From Streptomyces buecherae (lineage in GTDB: Bacteria > Actinomycetota > Actinomycetes > Streptomycetales > Streptomycetaceae): a stretch of 64,000 nucleotides of DNA. The notes beneath the pieces are model-generated. The model was not told the origin of the DNA, made no database searches, and worked only from the letters and a program-made list of their open reading frames with translations. The stretch is from contig NZ_CP060404.1 in NCBI RefSeq assembly GCF_014295035.1, forward strand, positions 4,744,501-4,808,500, in the 5' to 3' direction. Positions within the stretch are counted from its first letter, which is position 1. Every line of letters begins with the position of its first letter. Shown in pieces: positions 31,272 through 40,907 of the stretch. A program made the translations under genes and the position numbers.

Positions 31272-32717
31272 ATGGGTCCCCATCCAGCGGTCGCCGCGAT
31301 ACGCCTGGCGGTTCGCCGCGTACTCCAAGACGTCCTCGCCGACATCAACTCCCCCTCCTCCTCCCCCTCTCCCTCATCCCCCTTCTCCCCCTCCCTCACG
31401 TCCCCCGCGGCCCCGCCCGCTCCCGCGGCGCCCCCGGCTCCCCCCTCGCCCCCCGCCGCCCGCGGCCCCGAGACCGCCCGCGCCGCCGCCCGCGGTGTCG
31501 TTCCCGCGCCCGGTGGCTCCCCGCTGGACGCCGCGGCCGACCCGCGCCCGCTGATCCTCGTCGCGTGCTCCGGCGGCGCCGACTCCATGGCGCTCGCCTC
31601 CGCCCTTGCCTTCGAGGCCCCGAAGCTGGGGCTGCGGGCCGGCGGCATCACCATCGACCACGGGCTGCAACCCGGCTCCGACGCGCGCGCCGTCGAGGTC
31701 TGCGAGCGGCTGCGCGCGCTGCGCCTGGACCCCGTCGAGTCCATCGCCGTGGCCGTCGGCCGCGACGGCGGCCCCGAGGCAGCCGCCCGCGACGCCCGGT
31801 ACGGGGCGCTCGACCACGCCGCCGAGCGGTACGGCGCCCGCGCCGTCCTGCTCGGCCACACCCGCGACGACCAGGCGGAAACGGTGCTGCTCGGGCTCGC
31901 CCGGGGCTCGGGCACCCGCTCGCTGTCCGGCATGGCCGTCGTCTCCGGCGAGGGCGGGCGCTACCGCCGCCCGTTCCTGCACCTCGACCGGCAGACCGCC
32001 CGCCGGGCGTGCCTGGCCCAGTCGCTGCCGGTGTGGGACGACCCGCACAACGCCGACCCGGCGTTCACCCGCTCCCGGGTGCGCCACGAGGCGCTGCCCA
32101 TGCTGGAGAAGGCGCTCGGCAAGGGCGTCGTCGAGGCCCTGGCCCGTACGGCGAAGCTCTCCCGCGACGACGCGGACGCCCTGGACGCCTGGGCCGCCGA
32201 GGCGGAGGCCGTCGCGCGCGCCGTCCGCCCCGTCCCCAAGGACCGCGCGACGGTCCCCACCCGCCCCACCGCCCCCTCCCACCCGACCCCCCGCCCCACG
32301 TCCGCGCCCCCCGGCGCCCGCGCCGCCGTACGCCCCACCGCCGACGCCCCCGCCGGCGGACCGTCCCCCGCGCCACCCGCCGTCGGGGCCTCTCCCGCCG
32401 CCGGAGCCTCCCCCGCCCCCGCCGCGGGCTCCGTCGGCTCCCTCACCCGCTCCCGGCCGAGCGCCGCCGCGGAGCCCTGTGACGTCATCGATTCGCTCGA
32501 CACCGCCGCGCTGCGCGACCTGCCGGCCGCCGTGCGCCGCAGGGTGCTCCGCCGGGTGGCCATCGCAGCCGGCTCACCTGCGGGTTCGCTCTTCGCCCGG
32601 CACATCGAAGAGGTGGACCGACTGATCACCAGTTGGCACGGTCAGCGCGCCATCAACCTGCCCGGCCGCATCGAGGTGCTCAGGCAGGGTGGCAGACTGG
32701 TCATCCGGCAGGGCTGA
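31272..32717 (+). CDS. tilS: tRNA(Ile)-lysidine synthase
   Basis: The 481-residue enzyme attaches lysine to C34 of the CAU-anticodon isoleucine tRNA with ATP, so that it reads AUA. The PP-loop is ACSGGADSM at 98-106, followed by ITIDHGLQPGSD, LLGHTRDDQAETVLLGLARGSG and DPHNADPAFTRSRVRHEALP. Two low-complexity inserts are unusual: Ser/Pro/Ala at about 27-90 before the catalytic domain and Pro/Ala/Thr at about 325-405 between the domains. The ATG at 31272 follows GGGAAACGGAC. hpt begins about 45 bases beyond the stop, a pairing (tilS-hpt-ftsH) found in many bacteria. Confidence 0.93.
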   Translation: MGPHPAVAAIRLAVRRVLQDVLADINSPSSSPSPSSPFSPSLTSPAAPPAPAAPPAPPSPPAARGPETARAAARGVVPAPGGSPLDAAADPRPLILVACSGGADSMALASALAFEAPKLGLRAGGITIDHGLQPGSDARAVEVCERLRALRLDPVESIAVAVGRDGGPEAAARDARYGALDHAAERYGARAVLLGHTRDDQAETVLLGLARGSGTRSLSGMAVVSGEGGRYRRPFLHLDRQTARRACLAQSLPVWDDPHNADPAFTRSRVRHEALPMLEKALGKGVVEALARTAKLSRDDADALDAWAAEAEAVARAVRPVPKDRATVPTRPTAPSHPTPRPTSAPPGARAAVRPTADAPAGGPSPAPPAVGASPAAGASPAPAAGSVGSLTRSRPSAAAEPCDVIDSLDTAALRDLPAAVRRRVLRRVAIAAGSPAGSLFARHIEEVDRLITSWHGQRAINLPGRIEVLRQGGRLVIRQG

Positions 32718-32761
32718 TTCGCCCGAGCCTGGTAAGCGTGAACCAAGCGAGAGTGGCGCGG

Positions 32762-33316
32762 GTGGACGACAAGGACATGGGCACCGACCTCCAGTCGGTG
32801 CTCATCACCAAGGAAGAGATCGACGCGAAGCTGGCCGAGCTGGCGGCCAAGATCGACGCGGAGTACCAGGGCAAGGACCTGTTGATCGTCGGCGTCCTCA
32901 AGGGCGCCGTGATGGTCATGGCCGACCTGGCGCGGGCCCTTTCCACCCCCGTCACGATGGACTGGATGGCGGTGTCCTCGTACGGCGCCGGCACCCAGTC
33001 CTCCGGGGTGGTGCGCATCCTCAAGGACCTGGACACCGACATCGCCGGCCGTGACGTGCTGATCGTCGAGGACATCATCGACTCCGGCCTGACGCTGTCC
33101 TGGCTGCTGTCGAACCTGGGCTCGCGCAACCCGGCCTCGCTCAACGTCGTCACCCTGCTGCGCAAGCCGGAGGCGGCCAAGGTCGACATCGACGTGAAGT
33201 GGATCGGCTTCGACATCCCCAACGAGTTCGTCGTGGGATACGGCCTCGACTACGCGGAGAAGTACCGCAACCTGCCCTTCGTGGGCACTTTGGCACCGCA
33301 CGTCTACGGCGGTTGA
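32762..33316 (+). CDS. hpt: Hypoxanthine phosphoribosyltransferase
   Basis: The 184-residue purine-salvage enzyme converts hypoxanthine or guanine and PRPP to the nucleotide. The PRPP motif is VLIVEDIIDSGLTLSWLL. The N-terminal LLIVGVLKGAVMVMADLARAL, the flexible-loop SSYGAGTQSSG and the end DIPNEFVVGYGLDYAEKYRNLPFVG are all family-typical. The start is uncertain: GTG 32762, GTG 32753, GTG 32738 and ATG 32777 are in frame, and 32762 has GAGAG at a workable distance. It sits between tilS and ftsH. Confidence 0.94.
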   Translation: MDDKDMGTDLQSVLITKEEIDAKLAELAAKIDAEYQGKDLLIVGVLKGAVMVMADLARALSTPVTMDWMAVSSYGAGTQSSGVVRILKDLDTDIAGRDVLIVEDIIDSGLTLSWLLSNLGSRNPASLNVVTLLRKPEAAKVDIDVKWIGFDIPNEFVVGYGLDYAEKYRNLPFVGTLAPHVYGG

Positions 33317-33551
33317 GCGGTCGGCCCCCGGCCCCGGGCCGCGGCGGGAACCGGTCACCGTTTCCCACCGTTGAAGCAGGGGAAGGCCATTTCGTTAACC
33401 GCCCGTGGCGGCGCCTGGTGACGATGCTGGGGTACCGTCCGAAGGTCAGTCTTTTCAGACCGAGTAAAACACCGCACGCACAAGCAGCTCTCGCGAGAGG
33501 GTTCCGTGCCTCACTGTGGCAGGAGGGACGGGGCGATTCCGCCCCGTATGG

Positions 33552-35579
33552 ATGGACGTGAAGCGCTACTTCCGTGGGCCGGTCATGTGGATCGTGCTGG
33601 CCGTCCTCGCCGTGGTCGTGTTGATGCAGGTCGTCGGTTCGTCCGGCGGCTACAAGTCGGTGGACACCAGCGAGGTCGTCAATGCGATCGACAAGAACCG
33701 AGTCAAATCCGCAGAGCTGACGACCGGCGACGAGCACAAGATCAAGATCCAGCTGAAGGACGGCGAGGACGAGATCTCGGGCAGCCGGAAGCTGCAGGCC
33801 AACTACATCGGCGACCAGGGCGTCCGGATCGCCACGACGCTTCAGGCCAACGCCGAGAAGGACCAGATCCCCGACGGGTACACGGTCTCCCAGTCGAAGC
33901 AGAACCCGTTCATCGGCATCCTGCTGTCGCTGCTTCCCTTCGTGCTGATCGTCGTCGTCTTCCTGTTCCTGATGAACCAGATGCAGGGCGGCGGCTCCCG
34001 GGTCATGAACTTCGGGAAGTCCAAGGCCAAGCTGATCACCAAGGACACCCCGAAGACGACGTTCTCCGACGTCGCCGGGTCCGACGAGGCGGTCGAGGAA
34101 CTCCACGAGATCAAGGAGTTCCTGCAGGAGCCCGCGAAGTTCCAGGCCGTCGGCGCCAAGATCCCCAAGGGTGTGCTGCTGTACGGCCCCCCCGGCACCG
34201 GCAAGACGCTCCTCGCGCGCGCCGTCGCCGGTGAGGCGGGCGTGCCGTTCTACTCGATCTCCGGTTCCGACTTCGTCGAGATGTTTGTCGGCGTCGGCGC
34301 CTCCCGCGTCCGTGACCTGTTCGAGCAGGCCAAGGCGAACGCCCCGGCGATCGTCTTCGTGGACGAGATCGACGCCGTGGGCCGGCACCGCGGCGCCGGC
34401 ATGGGCGGTGGCCACGACGAGCGCGAGCAGACGCTGAACCAGCTCCTCGTGGAGATGGACGGCTTCGACGTCAAGGGCGGCGTCATCCTGATCGCCGCGA
34501 CCAACCGGCCCGACATCCTCGACCCCGCGCTGCTGCGCCCCGGCCGCTTCGACCGGCAGATCGCCGTGGACCGGCCGGACATGCAGGGCCGCCTGGAGAT
34601 CCTCAAGGTCCACCAGAAGGGCAAGCCGGTCGCCCCGGACGTCGACCTGCAGGCCGTCGCCCGTCGCACCCCCGGCTTCACCGGTGCCGACCTGTCGAAC
34701 GTGTTGAACGAGGCGGCGCTGCTGACCGCCCGTAGCAACAAGAAGCTGCTCGACAACCACGCCCTGGACGAGGCCATCGACCGCGTCGTGGCCGGCCCGC
34801 AGAAGCGGACCCGGATCATGAGCGAGAAGGAGAAGAAGACCACCGCGTACCACGAGGGCGGACACGCCCTGGTCGCGGCGGCGTCGCCGAACAGCGACCC
34901 GGTGCACAAGGTCACCATCCTCTCCCGTGGCCGCGCCCTCGGATACACGATGGTGCTGCCGGAGGACGACAAGTACTCCACCTCGCGCAACGAGATGCTC
35001 GACCAGCTCGCGTACATGATGGGCGGGCGCGCGGCGGAGGAGCTGGTCTTCCACGACCCGACCACCGGCGCCTCCGACGACATCGACAAGGCGACCCGCA
35101 CCGCCCGCGCGATGGTCACGCAGTACGGCATGACCGAGCGGCTCGGCGCGATCAAGTTCGGCTCCGACAACTCCGAGCCGTTCCTCGGCCGCGACATGTC
35201 GCACCAGCGTGACTACTCGGAAGAGGTCGCCGCGCTGGTCGACGAAGAGGTCAAGAAGCTCATCGAGAACGCGCACAACGAGGCGTGGGAGATCCTGGTC
35301 GAGAACCGGGACGTGCTCGACAACCTGGTGCTCGCCCTCCTTGAGAAGGAGACCCTGAACAAGGAGGAGCTGGCGGAGATCTTCTCCACGGTCGTCAAGC
35401 GCCCGCTGCGTCCGGCCTGGACCGGCTCCTCGCGGCGTACGCCGTCGACCCGGCCGCCGGTGCTCTCGCCCCGCGAGCTGGCCCCGGCCAACGGCTCGGC
35501 GTCCGCGACCCTGGCCAAGGGCGGCACGCCCGAGGACACGGCGGAACTCCAGGACGAGCCGCCGCGCGGCGACGCCTGA
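33552..35579 (+). CDS. ftsH: ATP-dependent zinc metalloprotease FtsH
   Basis: The 675-residue membrane AAA protease degrades misassembled membrane proteins and short-lived regulators. Two membrane helices are at about 7-27 and 107-130, with an extracellular domain between. The AAA module has Walker A GPPGTGKT near 212, Walker B VFVDEIDA, and the second region of homology with RPGRFDRQ. The zinc site is HEGGH near 434, with a downstream acidic ligand near TGASDDIDKATRTARAM. The C-terminal 60 residues are Pro/Ser/Ala-rich. ATG 33552 gives the conserved MDVKRYFRGPVMW start. A long leader of about 235 bases follows hpt, and a 17-base terminator closes the gene. Confidence 0.96.
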   Translation: MDVKRYFRGPVMWIVLAVLAVVVLMQVVGSSGGYKSVDTSEVVNAIDKNRVKSAELTTGDEHKIKIQLKDGEDEISGSRKLQANYIGDQGVRIATTLQANAEKDQIPDGYTVSQSKQNPFIGILLSLLPFVLIVVVFLFLMNQMQGGGSRVMNFGKSKAKLITKDTPKTTFSDVAGSDEAVEELHEIKEFLQEPAKFQAVGAKIPKGVLLYGPPGTGKTLLARAVAGEAGVPFYSISGSDFVEMFVGVGASRVRDLFEQAKANAPAIVFVDEIDAVGRHRGAGMGGGHDEREQTLNQLLVEMDGFDVKGGVILIAATNRPDILDPALLRPGRFDRQIAVDRPDMQGRLEILKVHQKGKPVAPDVDLQAVARRTPGFTGADLSNVLNEAALLTARSNKKLLDNHALDEAIDRVVAGPQKRTRIMSEKEKKTTAYHEGGHALVAAASPNSDPVHKVTILSRGRALGYTMVLPEDDKYSTSRNEMLDQLAYMMGGRAAEELVFHDPTTGASDDIDKATRTARAMVTQYGMTERLGAIKFGSDNSEPFLGRDMSHQRDYSEEVAALVDEEVKKLIENAHNEAWEILVENRDVLDNLVLALLEKETLNKEELAEIFSTVVKRPLRPAWTGSSRRTPSTRPPVLSPRELAPANGSASATLAKGGTPEDTAELQDEPPRGDA

Positions 35580-35698
35580 TCCACCGGATCGCACCGCCCG
35601 GGCGATGCCCGTGGCGGTTGGGTCCGGGAGCCGGCGCCAGGCTCGCGGACCGGGTGGCGTTCGTCACGATGACGGACGGCGCCCACGGCCCGGAATGT

Positions 35699-35741
35699 AG
35701 GCCGCGCCCCCCAGGTTCTAGCCTGGGGGGCGCGGCCTTTG
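35699..35741 (+). terminator. Near-perfect terminator after ftsH
   Basis: A 16-base perfect stem (17 with a flanking A-T pair), GGCCGCGCCCCCCAGG with its reverse complement, surrounds TTCTAG and is followed by TTT. It separates ftsH from folE. Confidence 0.85.
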
Positions 35742-35768
35742 GCGCGGGATGCGCGGGTGAGTCCCGCG

Positions 35769-35806
35769 TACGGCTGGATGGCTGTACGGCCATACGGCTG
35801 GATGGC
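35769..35806. repeat. 14-base direct repeat before folE
   Basis: TACGGCTGGATGGC occurs at 35769-35782 and 35793-35806. It lies in the leader or promoter region of folE; its function is unknown. Confidence 0.6.
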
Positions 35807-35846
35807 GTCGGCAGCACCAGCACGAGCGAGGAACGAGGCAACGCCC

Positions 35847-36452
35847 ATGACCGACCCGGTCACCCTGGACGGCGAGAGCACCATCGGCGAGTTCGATGAG
35901 AAGCGCGCCGAGAACGCGATCCGCGAGCTGCTGATCGCCGTCGGCGAGGACCCGGACCGCGAGGGGCTGCGGGAGACGCCGGGGCGGGTGGCCCGGGCGT
36001 ACCGCGAGATATTCGCCGGCCTGTGGCAGGAGCCCCAGGACGTACTGACCACGACGTTCGACCTCGGCCACGACGAGATGGTGCTGGTCAAGGACATCGA
36101 GGTGTTCAGCACCTGCGAGCACCACCTGGTCCCGTTCCGTGGCGTGGCGCACGTCGGCTACATCCCGTCCAGCGACGGCAAGATCACCGGGCTGTCCAAG
36201 CTGGCCCGTCTGGTGGACGTCTTCGCGCGCCGCCCGCAGGTGCAGGAGCGGCTCACCACGCAGATCGCGGACTCGCTGATGCGGATACTGGAGCCGCGCG
36301 GGGCGATCGTCGTCATCGAGTGCGAGCACATGTGCATGTCGATGCGCGGCATCCGCAAGCCGGGCGCGAAGACGCTGACCTCCGCCGTCCGTGGCCAACT
36401 GCGCGATTCGGCCACCCGCTCCGAGGCGATGAGCCTGATCATCGGCCGCTAG
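35847..36452 (+). CDS. folE: GTP cyclohydrolase I
   Basis: The 201-residue enzyme makes dihydroneopterin triphosphate from GTP, the first step to folate. The zinc ligands are visible in FSTCEHHLVPFRG and VIECEHMCMSMRG. RETPGRVARAYREIFAGL and the end SATRSEAMSLIIGR are typical. An acidic N-terminus of about 20 residues precedes the fold. The ATG at 35847 has GAGG in the preceding purine-rich stretch. It stands between the ftsH terminator and a convergent esterase, while the next folate genes begin 3.4 kb further on. Confidence 0.96.
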   Translation: MTDPVTLDGESTIGEFDEKRAENAIRELLIAVGEDPDREGLRETPGRVARAYREIFAGLWQEPQDVLTTTFDLGHDEMVLVKDIEVFSTCEHHLVPFRGVAHVGYIPSSDGKITGLSKLARLVDVFARRPQVQERLTTQIADSLMRILEPRGAIVVIECEHMCMSMRGIRKPGAKTLTSAVRGQLRDSATRSEAMSLIIGR

Positions 36453-36539
36453 CCGAACCCGACCCCCGCCGCCGCGGGCCGGTGCGCGGTGGTCGGTGCG
36501 CCGCATGTCGGTGCGCCGGGGCCCGCGCGGCGCGGGGCG

Positions 36540-37691
36540 TCAGGAAGCGGGGGAGGCGAGGGACGCGGGTGCCACCAGGCGACTGCCCATCCAGGTGAGG
36601 GTGGGGGCGACCTCGCGGCGCCAGGTGTTGAAGTTGTGGCCGCCGCTCTCCAGCAGGATCGAGGAGATCCGGGTCGGTTCGCCGGCCGCGTTCAGCCGCT
36701 TGACCTTGTCGATGAACCTCAGGGTGTCCCTGTAGTTGTGCTCGCCCTTCTTGCTGCTGGTGACCAGCAGGGACACCGGCGGCGCGGGCTTGTGGTCGAG
36801 CCGCCACATCAGGTCGTTCTCCCGCTTGAGCTGCTTGCTGCCGCCGAACAGGTCGCCCGTGGTGCGGTCGATGGGCGCCTCGTACGAGGGGGAGAGGCCG
36901 GCCCCGGCCGAGAACGCCTTCGGGTGGCGCATGGTCATCTTCAGCGCGCAGTAGCCGCCGGTCGAGTTGCCGATGACGCCCCAGCTCCGCGCGTCCCGGC
37001 CGGTGCGGTAGTGCGCCGATATCGCGTGCGGCAGGTCCTTGGTGAAGAACGTCTCGGTCTGCGGGCCGCGCGGCACGTCCACGCACTCGGTGTCCCGTGG
37101 CGGGGCGACCGTCGGCCGCAGCATGACGAGCACCATCGGCTGCATCTCGTCCCGCTTGACCAGCTTGTGCGCGGTCTGCGGGTACTTCAGGCCGTTGATC
37201 AGCGCCTCGGCGGTGCCGGGGTAGCCGGTGAGGACCACGGTCGCGGGGAAGACGCGGTCGGGCTCGCTGAAGTACTCGGGCGGCAGGTACACGTACGCCG
37301 GGCTGGCGATCCGGGACGTCGGGCCCTGCACGGTGACCTTCTCGATGCGCCCGCCGACGCTCGGCTTGTCGCCGCCCGGCACGTTGACCTTGCGGGTGCT
37401 GATCACCTTGACCCGCTTGTGGGCGGGCGTGTCGTGGTCCACGACCACGCCGGGGGTGTCCTCGGTGCCGAAGAGGTCGGCCCACGAGCCGTAGAAGCCG
37501 AAGGTCTGGTTGGCGAACAGGCCGATCGCGCAGAACACCGAGACCTGGGTGGCCAGCAGCGTACCGACGCGGCCGAGGACGGCCCACGGGGTACGCCCGG
37601 CCAGCCTCGGCCACAGCCAGACGGTGGCGGTGAAGAACAGCACGGCCATGATGACGGCGATCGTCACGACCTTGTTGCTGGTGAGACCCAT
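36540..37691 (-). CDS. Membrane-anchored alpha/beta-hydrolase esterase
   Basis: The 383-residue protein has an N-terminal region with two or three membrane segments (VVTIAVIMAVLFFTATVWLW, then VLGRVGTLLATQVSVFCAIGLF). A putative esterase domain from about 130 follows, with YVYLPPEYF, VVLTGYPGTAEALI, the nucleophile elbow WGVIGNSTGGYCAL (GNSTG) and the histidine in LLESGGHNFNTWRRE. The fold resembles the antigen-85/esterase D group. It is divergent from the MprF-like gene, an arrangement that suggests envelope-lipid work, though the substrate is unknown. ATG 37691 is preceded by AGAAAG. Confidence 0.85.
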   Translation of the reverse strand: MGLTSNKVVTIAVIMAVLFFTATVWLWPRLAGRTPWAVLGRVGTLLATQVSVFCAIGLFANQTFGFYGSWADLFGTEDTPGVVVDHDTPAHKRVKVISTRKVNVPGGDKPSVGGRIEKVTVQGPTSRIASPAYVYLPPEYFSEPDRVFPATVVLTGYPGTAEALINGLKYPQTAHKLVKRDEMQPMVLVMLRPTVAPPRDTECVDVPRGPQTETFFTKDLPHAISAHYRTGRDARSWGVIGNSTGGYCALKMTMRHPKAFSAGAGLSPSYEAPIDRTTGDLFGGSKQLKRENDLMWRLDHKPAPPVSLLVTSSKKGEHNYRDTLRFIDKVKRLNAAGEPTRISSILLESGGHNFNTWRREVAPTLTWMGSRLVAPASLASPAS

Positions 37692-37835
37692 GGTGAGCTT
37701 TCTGACGGGCGACCGGTCACCCGTGCCGCGGAATGAACCCCGTGCGGTCAATCACCGTCCTAGAGGGCGCGCAATGTGACCAAAGCTGTGAAACAGCGGG
37801 CAGCAGATCCTCTTGACAGGGGCGACGGGAAGTAC

Positions 37836-39842
37836 ATGTCTGCAAGGCAAGACGGTGAAGAGTCCAAAGTGGTTGCCAACAGGCTGCGACGGGTGGCTCG
37901 GGGCCCTCGACCCGAGACCATCCCCTCCGTGATCGGCACCGCCAGCGCACTGATCGGCCTGCTCGACATCGCCGCGGGCGTCTTCCCGCGCTTCCGCCAC
38001 AGCAGGCTGCACGCGGTGGCGGAGATCCTGCCCGGCGCGGTGAGCCCGCTGGCCGCCGCCGCCTCGATCGTGGTGGGCGTGCTGCTCCTCATGCTCGCCC
38101 ACGGCCTCAAGCGGCGCAAACGCCGGGCCTGGATCGCGGCGGCCGGCCTGCTGCCGGCGGGCGCCGCGGCCCAGATCGTCTACCGGCACTCCGTCGCCGG
38201 CGCGGTGTTGTCGCTGGTGCTGCTGGCGCTGCTGGTACGGCACCGGGGCGAGTTCGCCGCGCTGCCCGACCCGCGCACCCGGTGGAAGGCACTGGTCAAC
38301 CTCGTCGTCCTCGGCGGGGCGAGCCTCGGGCTCGGCCTGGTCATCGTCGGCTCGCACCCGGGCAAGGTCATCGGCTCGCCGTCGTTCGCGGACCGCTGCC
38401 AGCACGTGCTGTGGGGCCTCTTCGGCTTCGAGGGCCCGGTGCGCTACACGGGCGACGTCAGCTACACGGTCGGCTACTCGCTGGGCGCCCTCGGCCTGCT
38501 GACCGTGGTGACCACCGCGTACCTGGCCTTCCGCCCCGAGCAGCCGGCCGCCCGGCTGACCGCCGAGGACGAGGAGCGGTTGCGGGAACTGCTTGCCCGG
38601 CACGGTGGCCGGGACTCGCTGGGCCACTTCGCGCTGCGCCGCGACAAGGCCGTGGTCTTCTCGCCCAGCGGCAAGGCCGCCGTCTGCTACCGGGTGGTGT
38701 CCGGCGTGATGCTCGCCAGCGGCGACCCGGTCGGCGACGTGGAGGCGTGGCCGGGCGCCATCGAGCGCTTCATGGCCGAGGCCAGGGCGCACTCGTGGAC
38801 GCCCGCGGTGATGGGGTGCAGCGAGACCGGCGGCCAGGTGTGGACCCGCGAGTCGGGCCTGGACGCGCTGGAGCTGGGCGACGAGGCCATCGTGGACGTG
38901 GCCGACTTCACGCTCAGCGGGCGCTCGATGCGCAACGTGCGGCAGATGGTCGGGCGGATCCAGCGGAACGGTTACGAGACCCGGGTGCGGCGGGTGCGCG
39001 ACCTCGACCCCGGCGAGCTGGAGCGCGTCCAGCGGGCGGCGGCCGACTGGCGTGGTACCGACACCGAGCGCGGCTTCTCCATGGCGCTCGGCCGGATCGG
39101 CGACCCCGCCGACGGCGACGCGGTGATCGCCACGGCGCACCGGCGCGACGCGGACCCCGGGGCCGAGGGGGCGGACGCCGGCCCGTACGGGGACCTGAAG
39201 GCCGTGCTGCACTTCGTCCCGTGGGGCCGCGACGGCATGTCCCTTGAGCTGATGCGCCGCGACCGGTCCGCCGACCCGGGCATGAACGAACTGCTCATCG
39301 TGGCCTCCCTGCAGGCCGCGCCGGAGCTGGGGGTGCAGCGGGTCTCGCTGAACTTCGCGATGTTCCGCTCGGCGCTGGCGCGCGGCGAGAAGCTGGGCGC
39401 CGGTCCGGTGCTGCGCGGCTGGTGCGGGTTGCTGCTGTTCCTGTCGCGCTGGTTCCAGATCGAGTCGCTGTACAAGTTCAACGCGAAGTTCCAGCCGCGC
39501 TGGGAGCCGCGCTTCGTGGTCTTCCGCAACACCCGTGACCTGCCGCGCATCGGCCTCGCGGCGATGCAGGCCGAGGGCTTCGTCTCGCTGTCGCTGCCGC
39601 GCCCCGGATGGTGGCGGCGCGGTTCCGGTTCGAGCCCCGGCGGCGGCTCGCCCGCGAACGGTCGCGCGGCCGGACCCGCCACTGGCTCCGGGGCCCGCGG
39701 GGAGTGTTCGGGCGCTGCGGACGCCGCCCGGGTGGGCGGGGCCGGCGCGTCCGCCGGGCGCGCGAGGTCCGGCCGCGCCGGCGCGGCCGACGGGTCGGGC
39801 GTGCCGGTGGGCGCCGGCGCCTCGCGGGCCGTCCCGAGCTAG
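37836..39842 (+). CDS. MprF-like phosphatidylglycerol aminoacyltransferase (DUF2156)
   Basis: The 668-residue membrane protein has five to six N-terminal membrane segments (IPSVIGTASALIGLLDIAAGVF, ASIVVGVLLLMLAHGL, WIAAAGLLPAGAAAQIV, AVLSLVLLALLV, LVNLVVLGGASLGLGLVIVGS, SLGALGLLTVVTTAYLAF). A cytoplasmic DUF2156 domain at about 255-580 follows, with two GNAT-like halves (VVFSPSGKAAVCYRVVSGVMLASGDPVG, MNELLIVASLQAAPELGVQRVSLNFAMFRSALARGEKLG). In relatives this domain moves lysine or alanine from tRNA to phosphatidylglycerol. The lysyl-tRNA synthetase part of mycobacterial LysX is absent. The end is Gly/Ala-rich. ATG 37836 follows GGGAAG. Confidence 0.87.
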   Translation: MSARQDGEESKVVANRLRRVARGPRPETIPSVIGTASALIGLLDIAAGVFPRFRHSRLHAVAEILPGAVSPLAAAASIVVGVLLLMLAHGLKRRKRRAWIAAAGLLPAGAAAQIVYRHSVAGAVLSLVLLALLVRHRGEFAALPDPRTRWKALVNLVVLGGASLGLGLVIVGSHPGKVIGSPSFADRCQHVLWGLFGFEGPVRYTGDVSYTVGYSLGALGLLTVVTTAYLAFRPEQPAARLTAEDEERLRELLARHGGRDSLGHFALRRDKAVVFSPSGKAAVCYRVVSGVMLASGDPVGDVEAWPGAIERFMAEARAHSWTPAVMGCSETGGQVWTRESGLDALELGDEAIVDVADFTLSGRSMRNVRQMVGRIQRNGYETRVRRVRDLDPGELERVQRAAADWRGTDTERGFSMALGRIGDPADGDAVIATAHRRDADPGAEGADAGPYGDLKAVLHFVPWGRDGMSLELMRRDRSADPGMNELLIVASLQAAPELGVQRVSLNFAMFRSALARGEKLGAGPVLRGWCGLLLFLSRWFQIESLYKFNAKFQPRWEPRFVVFRNTRDLPRIGLAAMQAEGFVSLSLPRPGWWRRGSGSSPGGGSPANGRAAGPATGSGARGECSGAADAARVGGAGASAGRARSGRAGAADGSGVPVGAGASRAVPS

Positions 39843-39891
39843 CCCGCGCCGGCCCGGCGGGCGCCGCCCGGAGGCCGGCCGGGAGGGGCCG

Positions 39892-39906
39892 CCTAGGCTG
39901 GAGGCA
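39892..39906 (+). promoter_or_regulatory. Candidate promoter abutting folP
   Basis: CTAGGCT-type -10 (about 39892-39897) ends eight or so bases before the folP ATG at 39906. GGAGG lies only a few bases from the ATG, too close for efficient use, so a leaderless message is likely. Confidence 0.35.
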
Positions 39907-40907
39907 TGAGTACGTTGCGTGATGGCGGTGGGCGGGTGGGTCGCGGCGGCCTGGTCGGGCTGCCCGAGTGGGACCGGTGCGCCGTGATGGGCGTGGTGAA
40001 CGTGACGCCGGACTCCTTCTCGGACGGCGGCCAGTGGTTCGACACCGAGCTGGCCGTCAAGCACGGTCTCGACCTGGTGGCCAGCGGCGCCGACCTGGTG
40101 GACGTGGGCGGCGAGTCCACCCGCCCGGGCGCGGCCCGCGTCGACGAGGCGGAGGAGCTGCGCCGCGTGGTGCCCGTCGTGCGGGAGCTGGCCGGCGCCG
40201 GCGCCGTCGTCAGCGTGGACACCATGCGCGCGTCGGTCGCCGAACTCGCCGTGCAGGCCGGCGCCGCGCTGGTCAACGACGTGAGCGGCGGCGCGGCCGA
40301 CCCCGCGATGGTGCCGGTGGTCGCCGCGGCCGGGGTGCCGTTCGTCGTCATGCACTGGCGCGGGCAGTCCATCGACATGAATAACCGGGCCGTTTACGGG
40401 GACGTGGTCGGCGAGGTCGTGGCCGAACTGGAGGAGGGCCTGGAGCGCGCGGTGGCCGGCGGTATCGAGCCCGACCGCATCGTCCTCGACCCGGGCCTGG
40501 GTTTCGCGAAGAACGCCGACCACGACCTGGCGCTGGTGGCCAACCTGGGCCGGCTGCGCGCGCTCGGCCGGCCGCTGCTGGTGGCCGCCTCGCGCAAGCG
40601 GTTCCTCGGCCGGGTGCTGGCCGGCGGCGCCGGCAGTCCGCCGCCGGCGCGCGAGCGGGACGCGGCGACGGCCGCGGTCTCGGCCATCGCCGCCCGCGAG
40701 GGCGCCTGGGCGGTGCGGGTACACGAGGTGCGGGCCAGCGCGGACGCGGTGCGGGTCGCCCGGGCGATCGAGAGCGCGGCGCGCGACGCGGAAGCGGCCG
40801 GGGGCGCGGGGCACGGAACGGAGACGGAGCGGGCAGGGGCAGACGGAACGTGCGAGGCGAGCGGGGCAGGTGGGGTCGGCGTGGCCAACGCAGAGGGAGC
40901 GGTGTGA
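39906..40907 (+). CDS. folP: Dihydropteroate synthase
   Basis: The 333-residue enzyme joins the pterin pyrophosphate to p-aminobenzoate and is the sulfonamide target. Conserved loops are VMGVVNVTPDSFSDGG, GGESTRPGAARVDEAEE, VSVDTMRASVAE, GAALVNDVSGG, VVMHWRGQS, VLDPGLGFAKN and VAASRKRFLGR. The C-terminal 45 residues after the barrel are Gly/Ala/Thr-rich and unlike relatives. The stop overlaps the GTG of the next gene (GTGA). Confidence 0.96.
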   Translation: MSTLRDGGGRVGRGGLVGLPEWDRCAVMGVVNVTPDSFSDGGQWFDTELAVKHGLDLVASGADLVDVGGESTRPGAARVDEAEELRRVVPVVRELAGAGAVVSVDTMRASVAELAVQAGAALVNDVSGGAADPAMVPVVAAAGVPFVVMHWRGQSIDMNNRAVYGDVVGEVVAELEEGLERAVAGGIEPDRIVLDPGLGFAKNADHDLALVANLGRLRALGRPLLVAASRKRFLGRVLAGGAGSPPPARERDAATAAVSAIAAREGAWAVRVHEVRASADAVRVARAIESAARDAEAAGGAGHGTETERAGADGTCEASGAGGVGVANAEGAV

